From assembly GCF_003597395.2 (NCBI RefSeq), contig NC_133771.1, forward strand, positions 62,184,318 to 62,248,317: a stretch of 64,000 nt of DNA, in the 5' to 3' direction. Below the pieces are notes generated by a model that was not told the origin of the DNA, did not search any database, and saw only the letters and a program-made list of their open reading frames with translations. Positions within the stretch are counted from its first letter, which is position 1. The number at the start of each line of letters is the position of its first letter. The stretch is from Chelonoidis abingdonii. Lineage: Eukaryota > Chordata > Testudines > Testudinidae. Below are positions 33,495 to 45,414 of the stretch, one piece after another. The position numbers and the translations under genes are program-made.

Positions 33495-33807
33495 GTACAG
33501 GAGCAGCCCCAACAGACAATGATGGCCAAAATAATTAGATTTTGTGTGCATGTAGTGTATGCATACCAAGGGTGGAATCTATGTGGACAAGACATCTTGA
33601 AAAGCCACTGTTACTGCTAGGTAAATAATCATTCTTTTTGACTTTTGTGCTGCTGTAATCTCACCCCCTAATGGATCTCATCATTTGGGACTATGGAGTG
33701 AATGTGACCCTACAAAAAGCAATGGTCTTGAAAAGGACTGAGATAAGCAGGTTGGGGTTGGAAGGTGTAAAGAAATTATTGAGGCAAATCTATATTTTAT
33801 GGAGATA

Positions 33808-33975
33808 CACCTATCTCATAGAGCTGGCAAGTCATCAAGTCCAGTTCTCTGACTTCATTAATAGGACCAAATACTGATTTTACCCTAGCTCCCTAAGTGG
33901 CCCCCTCAAGGATTGAACTCAAAACCCTGTGATTTAGTAGACCAATGCTCAAACCACTGAGTTATTCCTCCCTCT
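33808..33975 (-). mobile_element. tRNA-derived SINE with CR1-like tail (turtle type)
   Basis: Read on the minus strand it begins near 33975 with an A-box-like ATAACTCAGTGGTTTGAGCA. A B-box-like GGTTTTGAGTTCAATCC follows (33910-33926), the split RNA polymerase III promoter of a tRNA. Then come 'cttgagggggccacttaggg' and a 3' part with 'ggacttgatgacttgcc', resembling the end of CR1 LINEs, whose enzymes mobilise such SINEs. This arrangement is typical of the cryptodiran turtle SINE, one reason for suggesting a turtle. It is diverged and not a functional tRNA gene. Confidence 0.75.
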
Positions 33976-34664
33976 AATTTTGTCTCTTCTTCTCCTTTTG
34001 ATTTGTTTAACATTATTTTGTGTTCCTTGCTTTGGAACTAGAATTTAGAAATATGTTTTTTAAATACTTAAAGCTGTAGATAGAAAGAAAGAAAGAAAAA
34101 GAAATGTTCTTTAGGCACTGTGAATTCAAGAAATTGGGCCAGCAGAATTGCCTTCAAGCAAAATCCAGAACTGCAAAAGGCCAAGGGATGCCATCACTAT
34201 AAGTGCAAATTCAGAATAATCAGTCCCTCTTTAGCTTACATACATTTTTATACTAGAAAGGGGAAACTAAGTTCATTACTGAAATCACTCATTAAAAAGA
34301 AATTGGACAATATTCACGTAGTAATTGGTGCCTTAGATACAAAATCTGACCAGCTTGTAACTTGAACAAACAACTTGGAATACAGGACGGATGTGGAGAA
34401 GAGGATGACACATTTAGAGGGATTCAAAAATTGGCAATAACTGCGTGACCGCATATAATGGTTAATCCAAAGTCCACTGAAAAAAAATGTGAGAACAAAA
34501 AATTTGCATGAAGTATTAGACTTGTTTGGGAAGGTATTTAGATCTTCCTATCTCACCAGCTGGTAAAGATTTTACATCTTAAAAAAGTAAGATAGCCTAC
34601 TAAAAATGAATAAAATTGTTGAAGTTGGAAGGACCATCATCTGCAAGGTATTAGATCTTGTATA

Positions 34665-35170
34665 TAATAGGGCTGTCAATTAATTGCAGTTAACTCATGC
34701 GATTAACTCAAAAAAATTAATCAGGATTAATCACAACAACAGAATACCAATTGAAATGTATTAAATATGTTTGGATGTTTTTTCTATATTTTCAATATTG
34801 AGTTCAATATTAGAACACAGAATACAAAGTGCACAGTGCTCACTTTATATTATTATTTTTTATTACAACTATATGCACTGCAAAAATGAGAAACAAAAGA
34901 AATACTGTAGTATTTTTCAATCCACCTCATGCAAGTACTGAAGCGTAAACTGTAAAAACAATAAACAAAAGAAATAGTGTTTTTCACCTCATACAAGTAC
35001 TGAAGTGCAATTTCTTTATCATGAAAGTGTAACTTACAAATGCAGATTTTTTTTGGTTACATAACTGCACTCAAAAACAAAATAGTGTAAAACTCTAGAG
35101 TCTACAGGTCCACTGAGTCTTACTTCTTATTCTGCCAGTTGTTAAGACAAACAAGTTTGTTTACATCAGC
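34665..35170 (+). repeat. Fragment of a widespread hAT-like repeat
   Basis: It starts 'agggctgtcaattaattgca' and continues with 'gcgattaactcaaaaaaatt', 'cacagaatacaaagtgcaca' and 'cacctcatacaagtactgaa'. I recognise this as a common turtle/crocodile transposon remnant starting GGGCTGTC. It carries tandem-like duplicates of the 'gaaatagtgtttttca ... acaagtactgaa' segment (about 34912-35010). No intact frame. The class label is from memory of the family. Confidence 0.5.
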
Positions 35171-35279
35171 AGTTCTCAAACTTTTGTACTGGTGACCCCT
35201 TTCACATAGCAAGCCTCTGAGTGTGACCTACCTTCTCACTGGTTCGAGCCCATTCTCTTCCTCTCTCTCTGCACTGAGC

Positions 35280-35740
35280 TGAGGGTGGGAGTGCACTGAC
35301 CAGAGGGTTGGGGGTGAAGGAGCAGGCTGGGGGTGGGGGTTCAGAGTCTGGTCAGGAGCTAGAATGAGGGAGGAGGCTCAGGAGGTTTGGGTGTGGAGCG
35401 CTTACCAGGGACAGCTCCCATTTGGAGTGAGGGGTGCAGGTGGGAATGTGTGTGTGGGGGGTGCAGGAGCTCCCGTTGGATGCTCGGGATGGGGATGTGG
35501 GATGTGTGCGCAAGAGTCAGGGCATGGGGTGTGGGGTGGCTGGATATGTGTGGGGGTGCAGCAGTCAGGGCTCGGGTTGTGGGGGGATACAGGGGTCAGG
35601 GCAGAGGACTGTAGGGGGGAGTGCAGGGGTCAGGGTGTGTGTGTGTGGGTGCAGGGGTCAGGGCAGAGGGCTTGGTGTGTGTGGAGGAGGTTCAGGGGTC
35701 AGAGCAGAGGGCTGGGGTGCTCAGCTCATGGAAGCGCTCC
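35280..35740 (+). repeat. G-rich degenerate minisatellite
   Basis: Units like GGTGCAGGGGTCAGGGCAGA repeat imperfectly, with GGGG and TGTGTGTG tracts between them. The long frames here (35364-36131 and others on both strands) come from the base skew. The G-runs could form quadruplexes. Confidence 0.7.
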
Positions 35741-36059
35741 CATGACCAGCTCACAGCAGGGGGCTGGAGGGGATATGCCTCAATTCCCCCCCCTTTCCCC
35801 AAGGCCCCATCCCCGCCTCTTCTCTGCCTCCTCCCCGGAACAGCGAGCATGCTGTCGCTCCACTTCTCCCCCCCCTCCTCGCACAGGCAATCAGCTGATT
35901 GGCGCAGGGAAGAGGGAGCGGCAGAAAAGCAGCATGCTGGGGGAAGAGCGGGGGATGGGGGAGCTTGGCTGCAGGCAGGACCAAGCTTCTGCCTCCTGCC
36001 CCCACAGGAGAGAGATGCTGGTGGGGGGGCTGAGTGGGGCCAGGACCCTGGCAGGCAGC

Positions 36060-36128
36060 AGCATGCCATTAAAAATCAGCTTGCGTGCCATCTTTGGTAA
36101 GCGTGCCACAGGTTGCCGACCCCTGTTT
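36060..36128 (+). repeat. End of an interspersed repeat
   Basis: 'attaaaaatcagcttgcgtg' followed by 'gccacaggttgccgacccctg' is the characteristic right end of a common turtle repeat. The G-rich array at 35280 and the sequence to 36060 are probably its interior. Confidence 0.5.
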
Positions 36129-36409
36129 TAGCCTAAGGTGGTATCTGGGGTACAACATGGCCAGCTAACATGACTACGGACATGTTAGTCTGTGTCTTAA
36201 AGTGGCTTTTCAGACATGTTCAGATAACTCAACTGAAATAACACGACAGAAAAAAATACCCCGTTAGCCTGTCAAAATGTACACTAAGGAGTTGTATTTG
36301 TTCGGATCCTGATTTCGGTACTTTAGTTTTCTGTATAAAATTTGGGAAGAGGAACTTCCTCTCACCATGCCATCAACTTGAAAATATCAGTGTTATTTGT
36401 TGTATGCAG

Positions 36410-36535
36410 TGTAGTTGTAGCCACCTCAGTCCCAGGATATTAGAGAGACAAGGTGGATGATGTAATATCTTTTTTATTGGACCAAATTCTGTGGGTGAGA
36501 GAGACAAGCTTTCAAGCCACACAGAGCTCTTCTTT
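36410..36535 (+). repeat. Palindromic repeat family (copy 2 of 3)
   Basis: 'gtagttgtagccacctcag', 'cccaggatattagagagaca', 'ttttattggaccaaattct' and 'agagacaagctttcaagcc' match 15044-15133 and extend further, to the 'cacagagctcttctt' end. Confidence 0.75.
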
Positions 36536-36539
36536 AGGG

Positions 36540-39500
36540 ATATTCATTGTATTTTCTGATAGGCTTTGGGTCCATGCTGTTTCTGATATCATTAATATTT
36601 ACTTTGGATGGTTAAAATCTGGGAACAACAGGATAATCATATGTGAGATTTTCACCTTATGAAAAAGTCAAATACACCTGTCACAATGTGTAACAATTTG
36701 GTATGCAAATACAGGGTATCCTCCCAAGATCTGCTAGTTAGGGAGGCTGTATTGAGTCCTTCATTACCCATCTATTCATGTGCTCTACCAATATATTCAT
36801 GTTTGAAAATACAATGAAACTATACAGTGGTCTATGCTGCTCTTTAAAATGTCTGAAAACGCTGAGGATAATCATTGTTTACGTTGTCACAATAATTCTG
36901 AGTCATCTCTTGTTTAAACAATGCAGCGAGGAAATCAGCTGTAGCTTCATTTGGTCAGAGCTGGATTGAATGCATTTTGGCCATTTGGAATAGCATTCCA
37001 TCAGCACTATAACACAGAGCAAGCGATCAGATTGATACTGACACGGTCTTATAAAGTCTATAGTTACCTTTCTCTGACGGTCTTTCTGCCCTTTACAATG
37101 GTCACAGGAACCTGGTGGGTTTTCTAGTACTTATAATTCAAACAGCAAGGACAGTGCTGATTTATTTCTTACTCCTCACTATGGTCCCATGTTGGTCAAT
37201 CGTAAGCTTTGTGGAACCCTTTTAGTGAGCATTGTGCCTATATGTCCCACTTGCACATAACCCTTGAATGGATATTTCTCCATGTGCCTCCTCCTCTGTA
37301 ATAGAATAAGGTGTTAAGCATTTTTATTTGAATGAAGAATCTCTGTTGTTGTATACAAAGATTCTGGGTGCTAACCTGTAAATATTACTTCCACCCAGCT
37401 AGCCATTAAACTATATCTATCTCTGGTAAGTATTCATTTCCTGAAACTGCTGTAAAGCAAAAATGTGTCTTGCCAGCCCCCCAGTCTGGTCACGTCACTA
37501 CCTTCCATTGTTTGGCGAAGTCTCTATTTAGACCCAAGTTCTGTAGCTTCATTCAATCTCTTCTGTTAATTATGTTTGACATGCTTCTTGCCATTGTCTC
37601 CATGGCATGGTCAGAAAAGAAGGTAAGAGTTTAAAAGAATTATGTTGTCCTTTTCTTCATTTTTTTCTTTGTGTACGGGTCAAAATTCTTGCACCCACAT
37701 TACAGCTTGTGTGGGGATATTTCTCTAAAAGAAGGAATCTGACAGAGTTAGAGAACAAACTTCACTTTACTATTTCCTGAGTGAGAAAGAGCAAGACTAG
37801 ATAGATATGTTCACTCTAACCAGGAAATGGAACTTAAGGCCATGAAGACACTCTCTCTAGCATTGCATCCTGCATTCAGATGCAACAGCAGTTTTTCAAA
37901 TGTTTAACTCAACCTATCACAAAATGCATCTGTTTATTACAGTAATATCCATTAGCTGAATTGTTCCGTACAAGGTTCACTTAAAGGGAACTATTTGCAT
38001 TCATCTTCCAGACTGTGTTTCTTTGTAAATCATTGATTCTAATAATTCCACAACAAATTGAAGAAATGTTTTATATAAAATTTAAATAAAATAGCCAATA
38101 AATAAATAAAATAAATTTGATGCCATAGTCCCCAGTAGGTATGCATGGTTAAATATTAGTGATCCAATATATTATAATAAAAAAATCATTTGTTCCAAAA
38201 CAGAAAATGAACTTGTTTATTGACTACACTGAAACCTGAAATAATACAGTGTGTTCACACTTGTGGGTTTTTTTATCAGCAGTCTGAGAATGTTTAACTC
38301 TCACATACATTTCTATAGATATTTCCTTGTAGCAATGGCGATAACTGCAAAGTTTTCCTCCCTCTTTCAGGACCATTTATCCTAAAGTTCCAAAGTACAG
38401 CTACTATCATTTTTTTCACTTTCCTTAATTTTATGGGAAAAGAAAACCTCTCCAAGGAAGAACGGACTTGAGTGATTTATATACTCTACATACATTTTGT
38501 TGAATGATTTCCTGGCATCATGTATCTTGTTTCTGCTGTGACAGAGTTTAACTATTCAGCACATTTATATTTAACTCAGTTTTCCTTTCACAAATACACA
38601 GGTTTTCCCCCTAGATAATAATTACCCATATCTGTGTATGCTTTGCAAATGGAAAACAACATTAGGCCCTTATAGACTGTACAAATACTGTCCAAAGGGT
38701 AATGCTTTAAATGAGAAGTGCCACTTCAATGCCCTAGAAACGTAAAAATATTGTAATTTATTCAAACTCTTAATTATTTTAAATGATGCCAAATAAAGTT
38801 GTTCATAAAAATCCAAATGAACTGCCATGTTGAAAAATTGTTTTTAAAAATACCTATAGTCCAAACATAAAAGGTTGTATTGGACACAGAAGTGTTCTGC
38901 AGTACTAGTAGCTGTCTTATTTCACATTCTCCCCAATGCTAGTCCATACTTAGAGTGGAATATTGCAAAGGATGGGATAAATTCTTATAGTCCAGTCCCA
39001 CTCTCATTGGCAAAACAGCCCCAAGAACAAACCGCCATTTAGAAGAGCAGTCTTCTATTCCTTCCCTTAATCTGTGCTGTGTCGGCCCACTCTAAGCACA
39101 TTATAAACTGGCACTTACAAAGTGCCTGATTTTTCCACCTTCATATTGTGTGAAATTATTATTATTTGCATTCTGGTATCACCTAGAGGCCCTCGTTGTC
39201 CAAAGTACTATACAAATAAATAAAACAAAGACTGTCCCTGCCCTTCATCACTCATAATTTCAGATTAAGAGCAGATGTAACAAGAGTAAACTGACATATA
39301 AAGGTGGGTTGGGGAAAAAGGTAACAGCAAAGATGATTACGTTTACATAAATTAGAAGTCTCATTGATAATAGCAGTAACAAGTGGTCACCAGCCTATTC
39401 TACTGTATTAGCAATTACTTGTGTAAATTTCCATTGAGATCAAATAAATAAATAAAGGTTCAGTGACACCTGAAGGAACAATGACATTTGAAAAGATGTA

Positions 39501-40369
39501 CTGAATGTTCTGAGGAGTGTGCATACTTGTAACTTTGCCATCTTGTGAAAAGTTATGAAACCTGAAAGTCTTCTAGAATTTAATCACAGCACCAGCATTT
39601 CTGGTGTCGTTCCTCTTCTAGATATGCCATGAAATGGAACAGTCCCAGCTGCTGTTTGCTAACAGACTTTTAAGGGATAAAGTGGAGGCGTATAGAACCT
39701 CACTTCCTGCCACTTGGGTCTTCTTAGCGTATGCACAATGTGCCTCAGATGGCACGTGAATTTGGTCTGCTGGTTGGATCATTAGTTTCTCCGGCCCAGG
39801 CCAGCTATTGACAGGGAATGTGATCCATGCCCCTCCACCATTTGAGTCAAACAGACACAACTCAAACTCTGCAATTACTGCAGAATGGCCATGTCAGCTA
39901 TGCAGCTGCTGACTGAAACTGGCACTTTACTTGTACATGTAGTGATCGAGAGAACAAAACCAACTTGTTCAGAACTTGTTTTATTGACACAGAGAATGTT
40001 AGTCAGGACACAGGATTTAGCTCCAGCTGTACTCCGCCCAAGCTGCATGATTAAGCACCCACTTTTAATCATATACAACACATGTTCGTTTTGTATTGTC
40101 CATAAAGTGTCTAGTACAGTGCTGGTCCTATGTAAATAAATAACAATAGAGCACTTATTTTGGAAAAATCCCCTGGGGGAGGGAAAGGAGTTCCTTTAAA
40201 TTCTTCTAGGATAGAGGCTAGCAATAGGCATGGCTAAACATCAGCTCTTAAGGGTAAAATACAGTTTGAAGACTATTATTTTGCAATTATTTATTTTTGT
40301 ATATTTACATGTGTATAAAATACATTTGTATTTTTACAATGTTCTGGGAGCTTTTCAGACACTCAGGAC
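36540..40369. other. No gene seen; intergenic
   Basis: AT-rich. Apart from the SINE-like fragment at 39155-39250 nothing could be named. The open frames at 39618-39860, 39875-40081 and 39885-40139 show no domain and no good splice context. Confidence 0.4.
39155..39250 (+). repeat. SINE-like fragment
   Basis: 'ttattattatttgcattctg', 'cacctagaggccctcg' and 'agtactatacaaataaata' followed by 'actgtccctgccc' form a familiar ancient amniote repeat. The same family is at 41605-42005. Confidence 0.55.
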
Positions 40370-40642
40370 CAGGGCCGGCTCTAGCCATTTTGCTGCCCCA
40401 AGCAAGGCGGCACGCCGTGGGGGGCGCTCTGCTGCTCGCTGGTCCGGCGGTTCTGGTAGACCTGCCGCAGGCGTGCCTGCGGATGCTCCACCAGAGCCGC
40501 GGGACCAGCCGACCGTCCGCAGGAACGCCTGCGGGAGGTCCACCGGAGCCGCCTGGCGCCCTTCCGGCAACTGGAAGAGCGCCCCCTGTGGCATACCGCC
40601 CCAAGCACGCGCTTGGCGCGCTGTGGTCTGGAGCTGGCCCTG
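40370..40642. mobile_element. hAT-type MITE with perfect 8-bp target duplication
   Basis: A 273-bp GC-rich element has termini CAGGGCCGGCTCTAG and CTGGAGCTGGCCCTG. It is flanked on both sides by CTCAGGAC (40362-40369 and 40643-40650), a perfect 8-bp hAT-type duplication. The body is foldback DNA (GACCTGCCGCAGGCGTGCCT region against CGCCTGCGGGAGGTC). The 100-156-codon frames over it on both strands are artefacts of that GC-rich palindrome. Confidence 0.9.
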
Positions 40643-40869
40643 CTCAGGACAGAGTGGTCCTAATCTGCCAAGTCTGAGGACAGAAAGATATAGAGGTTAG
40701 TAGAAAGAGAATAGCAGATTATTAGATACATATTAATTAGACTCTCTCTAGCAGTATAATAGAAGTGGGGTTTTGAGGGATTTACGGAGAACAATGTACA
40801 GGTTTGGAGCATAAACTCAGGCTGGTCATGTTATTCACAGAGCACTGTGTGGAAGAGGGCATGGAGGTG

Positions 40870-41230
40870 ATTGTGGGACAAGCTGATGAATGAGTAGACA
40901 AAGTTGAGAAGGTTGGAATGGAGAGCAAGGAAGCAACGCGAAACTCAATTAGGGAGGGGCAGAATTATGTAGGGCTTTCAAGGTGGAGAAAAGAAGTTTA
41001 AATCTGATGCAATAACACATGGGGAGCCAGTGAAGACATTTAAAGAAAGGAGTGACATGATCACATGGGCAGGTGAGGAAAATGATTTTAGTGGTTACAT
41101 CTTGTGTGAAGTGGGGCAATGTGAGTTTCAGGGATTTCAGAAAACAAGATGCTTTAGGAGTCAAGGCAGAAACTATTGAGCGCCTGAATAAGAGATTTGG
41201 CTGGGGAAGGGAAAGAAAAGACTAGCTCTT
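40870..41230 (-). pseudogene. L2-like LINE reverse transcriptase 3' fragment
   Basis: The minus strand frame 41164-40949 contains P-C-D-H-V-T-P-F-F-K-C-L-H-W-L-P-M, then R-F-K-L-L-F-S-T-L-K-A-L-H-N-S-A-P-P. This is the well-known C-terminal signature (I-T-P-V-L-x-x-L-H-W-L-P-V ... K-A-L-x-x-x-A-P) of LINE ORF2 proteins in the L2-type group. The fragment is 5'-truncated and has no intact domain. Confidence 0.75.
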
Positions 41231-41604
41231 GGAGATATTCAGGAAAAAGTAGCACTTCTATCGCCTCTTATGGATGTAAACTAGTAAACAAATCTTTCAC
41301 ATTAAAGGAACACAGCTAAGTAAAGTCCCCACATTTATTTTCTTTTAAAAAAATAATAACTAATTTTAAAAGATTCAATAAAATCTTTAAAAAGATTAAG
41401 AAATACTGACATATTTTCAGTCTAAATGTTGCAACCTTGTTTTAGGGTGTCAGAATTTCAACTGAAATTGAGTTGAAATTGACCGCAAAGTGAAGTGTCT
41501 GGTAAATTTCAATGACTAAGCTGAGCAAAAAGCAAAAAGTAAACAAAGGAATAAATAGCCAAAATAAAAATATGTATTTTAATTGTTCAATTTTAATCAT
41601 TTAA

Positions 41605-42005
41605 ATTATTGTTTGTATTACAATAGTGTCTAGCGACTCCAATTGAGATCAGAGACCCATTGTGTTAGGCATTGTACCAACACTCAATAAGGCCTCGTCT
41701 ACAAAACAAAGTCGAACTGCTTTAACTATTGCCTATATTGGTATAGCCAGTGTGGCACAATGTGGATGCAGTTATATTGGTACAAATGTGTTTATACAAG
41801 TACGGCTTATTTCCATTCTGGCATGGGAATAAGCCATACTTGTAAACACACATTTATACTGGTATAATTGCATCCACGCTGGGGGAAGGATTGTACCAAT
41901 ATGAGATTGATTGAAAAACAATCACATCTGTAAACTGACCAGTACAAAAACAGTGTGTAGACCAGACCTAAGAGGCAATTCCTGCTGTGAAGAATTTACA
42001 AAGAC
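41605..42005 (+). repeat. SINE-like repeat split by a MITE
   Basis: The left part (41605-41690: 'attgtttgtattacaatag' ... 'cattgtgttaggcattgtac') and right part (41972-42005: 'gaggcaattcctgctgtgaag' ... 'ttacaaag') are halves of the repeat type also seen at 39155. The Harbinger-type element 41691-41968 sits between them. Confidence 0.65.
41691..41968. mobile_element. Harbinger-type MITE with TAA target duplication
   Basis: The 278-bp element begins GGCCTCGTCTACA and ends TGTAGACCAGACC, imperfect inverted repeats. It is flanked by TAA at 41688-41690 and 41969-41971. A three-base TAA-type duplication with GGCC/GGTC termini fits PIF/Harbinger MITEs. The inside folds back around AAGTACGGCTTATTTCC / GGGAATAAGCCATACTT. 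No coding. Confidence 0.8.
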
Positions 42006-42399
42006 TAAAAAGTAATAAAGTTCTCTTATTCCAGAATAAGTATGTTCACATATGGAGTTATTCAGCAATAACTATTGCAATTAGAATTCCTACACTACCT
42101 GAGTCCAAATTAACTTTCAAGTGTAGACAAAGGCATGTTCATACTGTGTACTATGGATACTGAATTAAATGGCATTACCCACAGTGTGTAAAATTAAGCA
42201 TTTTAAAACTTTGAAGGATCAAGGCCTAAATAGATAAGAGAAAACAGAGAGACGAGGTGGGTGAGGAAATACCGTTTGTCTCTAATATTTTGGGACCAAC
42301 TGCACAACAACAGCACTGCATATAGGAGAAAACAAGAGGCAGAGATCTTATTTTCACTAGGAAAAAAGGTTACCGCTTCTTAGCTAATGTGGCAAAATC

Positions 42400-42615
42400 T
42401 TGGGGTATGTCTACAATGAATCCAAGCTGTGATTGTAGCTCATGTAGATGTACCCAAACTGGCTCTAATCTAGCAAGTCTGATCAGGAACAGCAGCGGAG
42501 CCATGGCAGCGTGGGCTTCAGCCTGAGCAGCGCAAGCCCACTCAGGACCCTGGGTACTTACTGGTGTGCCCTGACTTCACTACATAGCCAGCTGTCTTGG
42601 GTATGTCTACACCTG
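42400..42615. repeat. MITE remnant with GTATGTCTACA ends
   Basis: 'gggtatgtctacaatgaatc' at about 42402 and 'gggtatgtctacacctgacc' at about 42599 bracket 200 bp that includes 'gtgggcttcagcctgagcag'. That string is also present in the 6063-6342 element ('ctgggcttcagcctgagcag'), so the two are relatives. Confidence 0.6.
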
Positions 42616-42689
42616 ACCTAATCACACCCCTCAGTGCAATGGAGAGGTGCTGTTCCCAACTGGCTTTTCCATGCCCTTCCCACTCCTGT

Positions 42690-43640
42690 TGCGGATAACC
42701 GGTGGTCGCTAACCAGCAGGAGGGAGGTAACCCCCTTTCCCCCCCCGCCCAGACACTAGGTCACAAAGCAAGGCAGAGCCTGAGCCAGGAGCAGGAACCA
42801 GGGCGAAAGGGTGACACGGGAGGGTCATTTCCCCCCGACTGTCAGGACTGGCTCGAGCAGGCCCCAGGGGTTACAGGTCACCAGGCCGGTGCTTGGAGCG
42901 CCCGGACTCAGCCCCAGTCTCAGGGCCCTTGTAGTGTCGCGGGGGCAACCAGAGCAGAGGGGCTGGACCCGTCGGCTCCCCAAGGGCCGGGGCCACCAAC
43001 CGGCGGAGGGCCCCGGGCAGGCGCCGGCCGGCGGGGGAGAGCACCGGGCCGTCACGAGCCGCAGCTATTCTAGCTCCCGGGCCGAACCCCGGCGGGGGCA
43101 GTACCAGTGACTGGCGCGCCGGGCCGGGCCGCGCCTCCCCCTCCGTAGCGCTGACGTCTGCGGCGCCTCCCTGGACTCGGCTCCGGGGCGGGGCTGTAAC
43201 AGCTCCGGGGCCGCTGCGGCATCAGCTGGGGACAGAGCGCGGCGGCGGCAGGTAACTGGGGCCGCGCGGCCGGCCGGGCCCAGGCTCCCTGGGCAGGAGA
43301 GTCCCGCGGCAGTGCCCGGGCCCTCGGCTCTTCTGTCCCCTGGCCCACGCGGGTCCCCGATCCCCACCTCTCCCCCGCCCTGGGGCGCTGGGGTCTGGCT
43401 CCCGCTGGCCGCCCGCCCCGGGGTCTCTCCTGCCCCCTCACCCGGCTCGCCGGGGCCGCTCCGAGCCCTGCCCTGCGGGGTGGTGGCAGCGAGAGCCCCG
43501 CTGCCGGGAGAGCTGGGGGCGCGCACCTGGCGGGGGGGCCAAACGCGCAGGCGATGTGAAGCGGCCCGGCTGGGAACAGCCCCGGGGCAGCGTGTCGGGC
43601 TGGGAAGGCAGTGAGAGGTTCTGGGAACTTGCCGGGTGAG
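42690..43640 (+). promoter_or_regulatory. CpG island promoter of gene B
   Basis: This is the most CpG- and GC-rich non-repeat block of the window, with sharp edges against AT-rich flanks. It contains a palindromic CRE core TGACGTC (43152-43158) and a GC box GGGGCGGGGC (43185-43194), followed about 55 bp later by a splice donor, all in plus orientation. The long frames on both strands (for example 43065-43708 minus) follow from lack of stops in GC-rich DNA. Divergent transcription cannot be excluded. Confidence 0.7.
43205..43251 (+). other. Probable non-coding first exon of gene B (3' part)
   Basis: The island passes through GGCGGCGGCAG|GTAACTGGG (junction 43251/43252), a good donor in the right place for a GC-rich 5' UTR exon. 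No ATG with a continuing frame precedes it. The exon start is unknown and would lie shortly downstream of the GC box. The body of gene B would lie beyond or scattered through the right half of the window. Confidence 0.45.
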
Positions 43641-45414
43641 CTGGTCATTAGAAAACTTTCCCAATCAGATTGTGTGTCTGTGGCCGGAGCATTGTTCGTA
43701 GGGGGCAAGTCTCTTCCCCCAGCAGCTGTAGAAAAGACACTTATTCATCAGGCTGACTTAGAGGCGACTCTTGAAATTCCCTGTTATACCCCAGATAGAG
43801 GAAATGCTTTGCTAGAGAGATTAAAGAGGTTAAACCTTAGGAGGAGAGTAGCTAATTGTCTCTCGCATTTTCGTTGTGTCTAGTAGCTCTCTCTCCTCAC
43901 ACACCTTTCTTTAATAAACATACAGTCCGCCAGTTCACTGGGAAGCAGAAATAGAAGGGCAAAATTAGCGCATGAGTCCCAAAGAGTCAGACACATTCTG
44001 AGCCCCTACACAGTAGTTAAAGAGTCCAGGTCTCATGCTGGGGCCTCTAAATTATGTATTTGAAGATTTAAGGAATTGAAAGGGAGAGCTCAGGGATTCA
44101 TCTGGAAGAAGATAGACTTTTCCTGGCAGGGTGATTTTTTTTTTCCTTCTCACAGTGAGAACTTTCTTACTGTGCATACATACAGAGAAAGTGCAGTGAA
44201 AATGTCATTTTAATCATCTCACTCAGAAGTTCCTCCTTGTGGTGTTTTCTTATTCTGTAACAGATGAGTGCTGCTAAGGTAAATGCTAAAATTACACTGG
44301 GTTTCAGTTGGACTATTGTTTACCCTTTTGAAATGAAGACTACATTTCTGTGCTGAGTACAACTATACAAAGTAAAGACTCCTCATGTGGACAAAGCAAG
44401 GTTTTGTATCAACTGCTCTAAGGACATATAATCAGGACTGCAAAAAGCATACTTTCTGTTGAAGCTTTTTGCCCTTTTGCGGGTTTGATTACTTTATGCT
44501 CAAAACTTTCTCAAAAATGATTTACACTATCAAAAACCTGTCTTCTAAGCTCTGTCTCTCCCCATTAATTTTCAAGCAGAACAAAGTCTAATAAAAATGT
44601 TCTTTCACTGCACAATCAACCATTACTTGGAATACAATGCACAGTGTATCCTATGTATTGTAGATGCTCACACATGCTTGACTAATACTACCAGATACCT
44701 GTAAAAACTTGAAATGGCTAAATTAATAGACTAGATGAAAGGATGTTTGTTACTTATTACTTAGGTAACTGCTATTGATCAAATGTATCAACCCACACTG
44801 TTTTTGTCAAAGGTGAGAGTAAGCCTATGTCATTATTTAACATAAGTGTCTTGGCTTACTTATGCAGGGTAAAGAACTTTCTGTGGAATGAGCTAATTTC
44901 TGACAATTCAGTTGAATTTATTATGCTATAAAATAGCCTATGAACTTGTTCTGCAGTGATCAGAGTACAAAGGTTGAGAACGGAGTCAAGTTTTCCTTTA
45001 TTGCAAAAATTAACAGAGCATAAAGAGAAACACTCAGGTTAAATTCCATCTGTAATTTAGTTTTTAGAAGGAAATACGGTTGGTAAAACCTAAGAACAAT
45101 AGGAATGCTTCTATAAATTTCTTTAAAGCTTCCGCTGGATTTTTTAAAAACAATTTTGTTCCTGTAGTGTTTGATATTCAAACACTGCAGAACTGTGCCT
45201 ATGAATAAGATCCAGAAAAAGAACATGACTGTAAACAAAAGTGAAACTAACTGATTTCATTTCATTGTCCAGGTTGAGAGAATAAACCTCCTATAAATAT
45301 CAGTGAAATGTAAAATCTTTCATAATCTAAAATGTTTGTTTTTAACATGGTAAAATAAACTTTAATGTGACTGTATCCTTCAGCTACAGTGTTGAGTTGT
45401 GCCTCAGTAGTCTG

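Noticed and set aside
33808..33975. tRNA gene
   Set aside because: A- and B-box-like sequences are present, but the flanking 3' CR1-like tail and divergence show a SINE, and the cloverleaf is not preserved.
35364..36131. 255-codon plus-strand frame
   Set aside because: It lies across a degenerate G-rich minisatellite and a repeat end, and other frames on both strands are open too.
40230..40700. Protein-like frames of 75-156 codons
   Set aside because: They cover a hAT MITE with a perfect target duplication; its palindromic GC-rich body opens both strands.
43065..43708. About 200-codon minus-strand frames over the second CpG island
   Set aside because: Two minus-strand frames and several plus-strand frames are open at once. 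This is expected from high GC and few stop codons, and no domain is visible.
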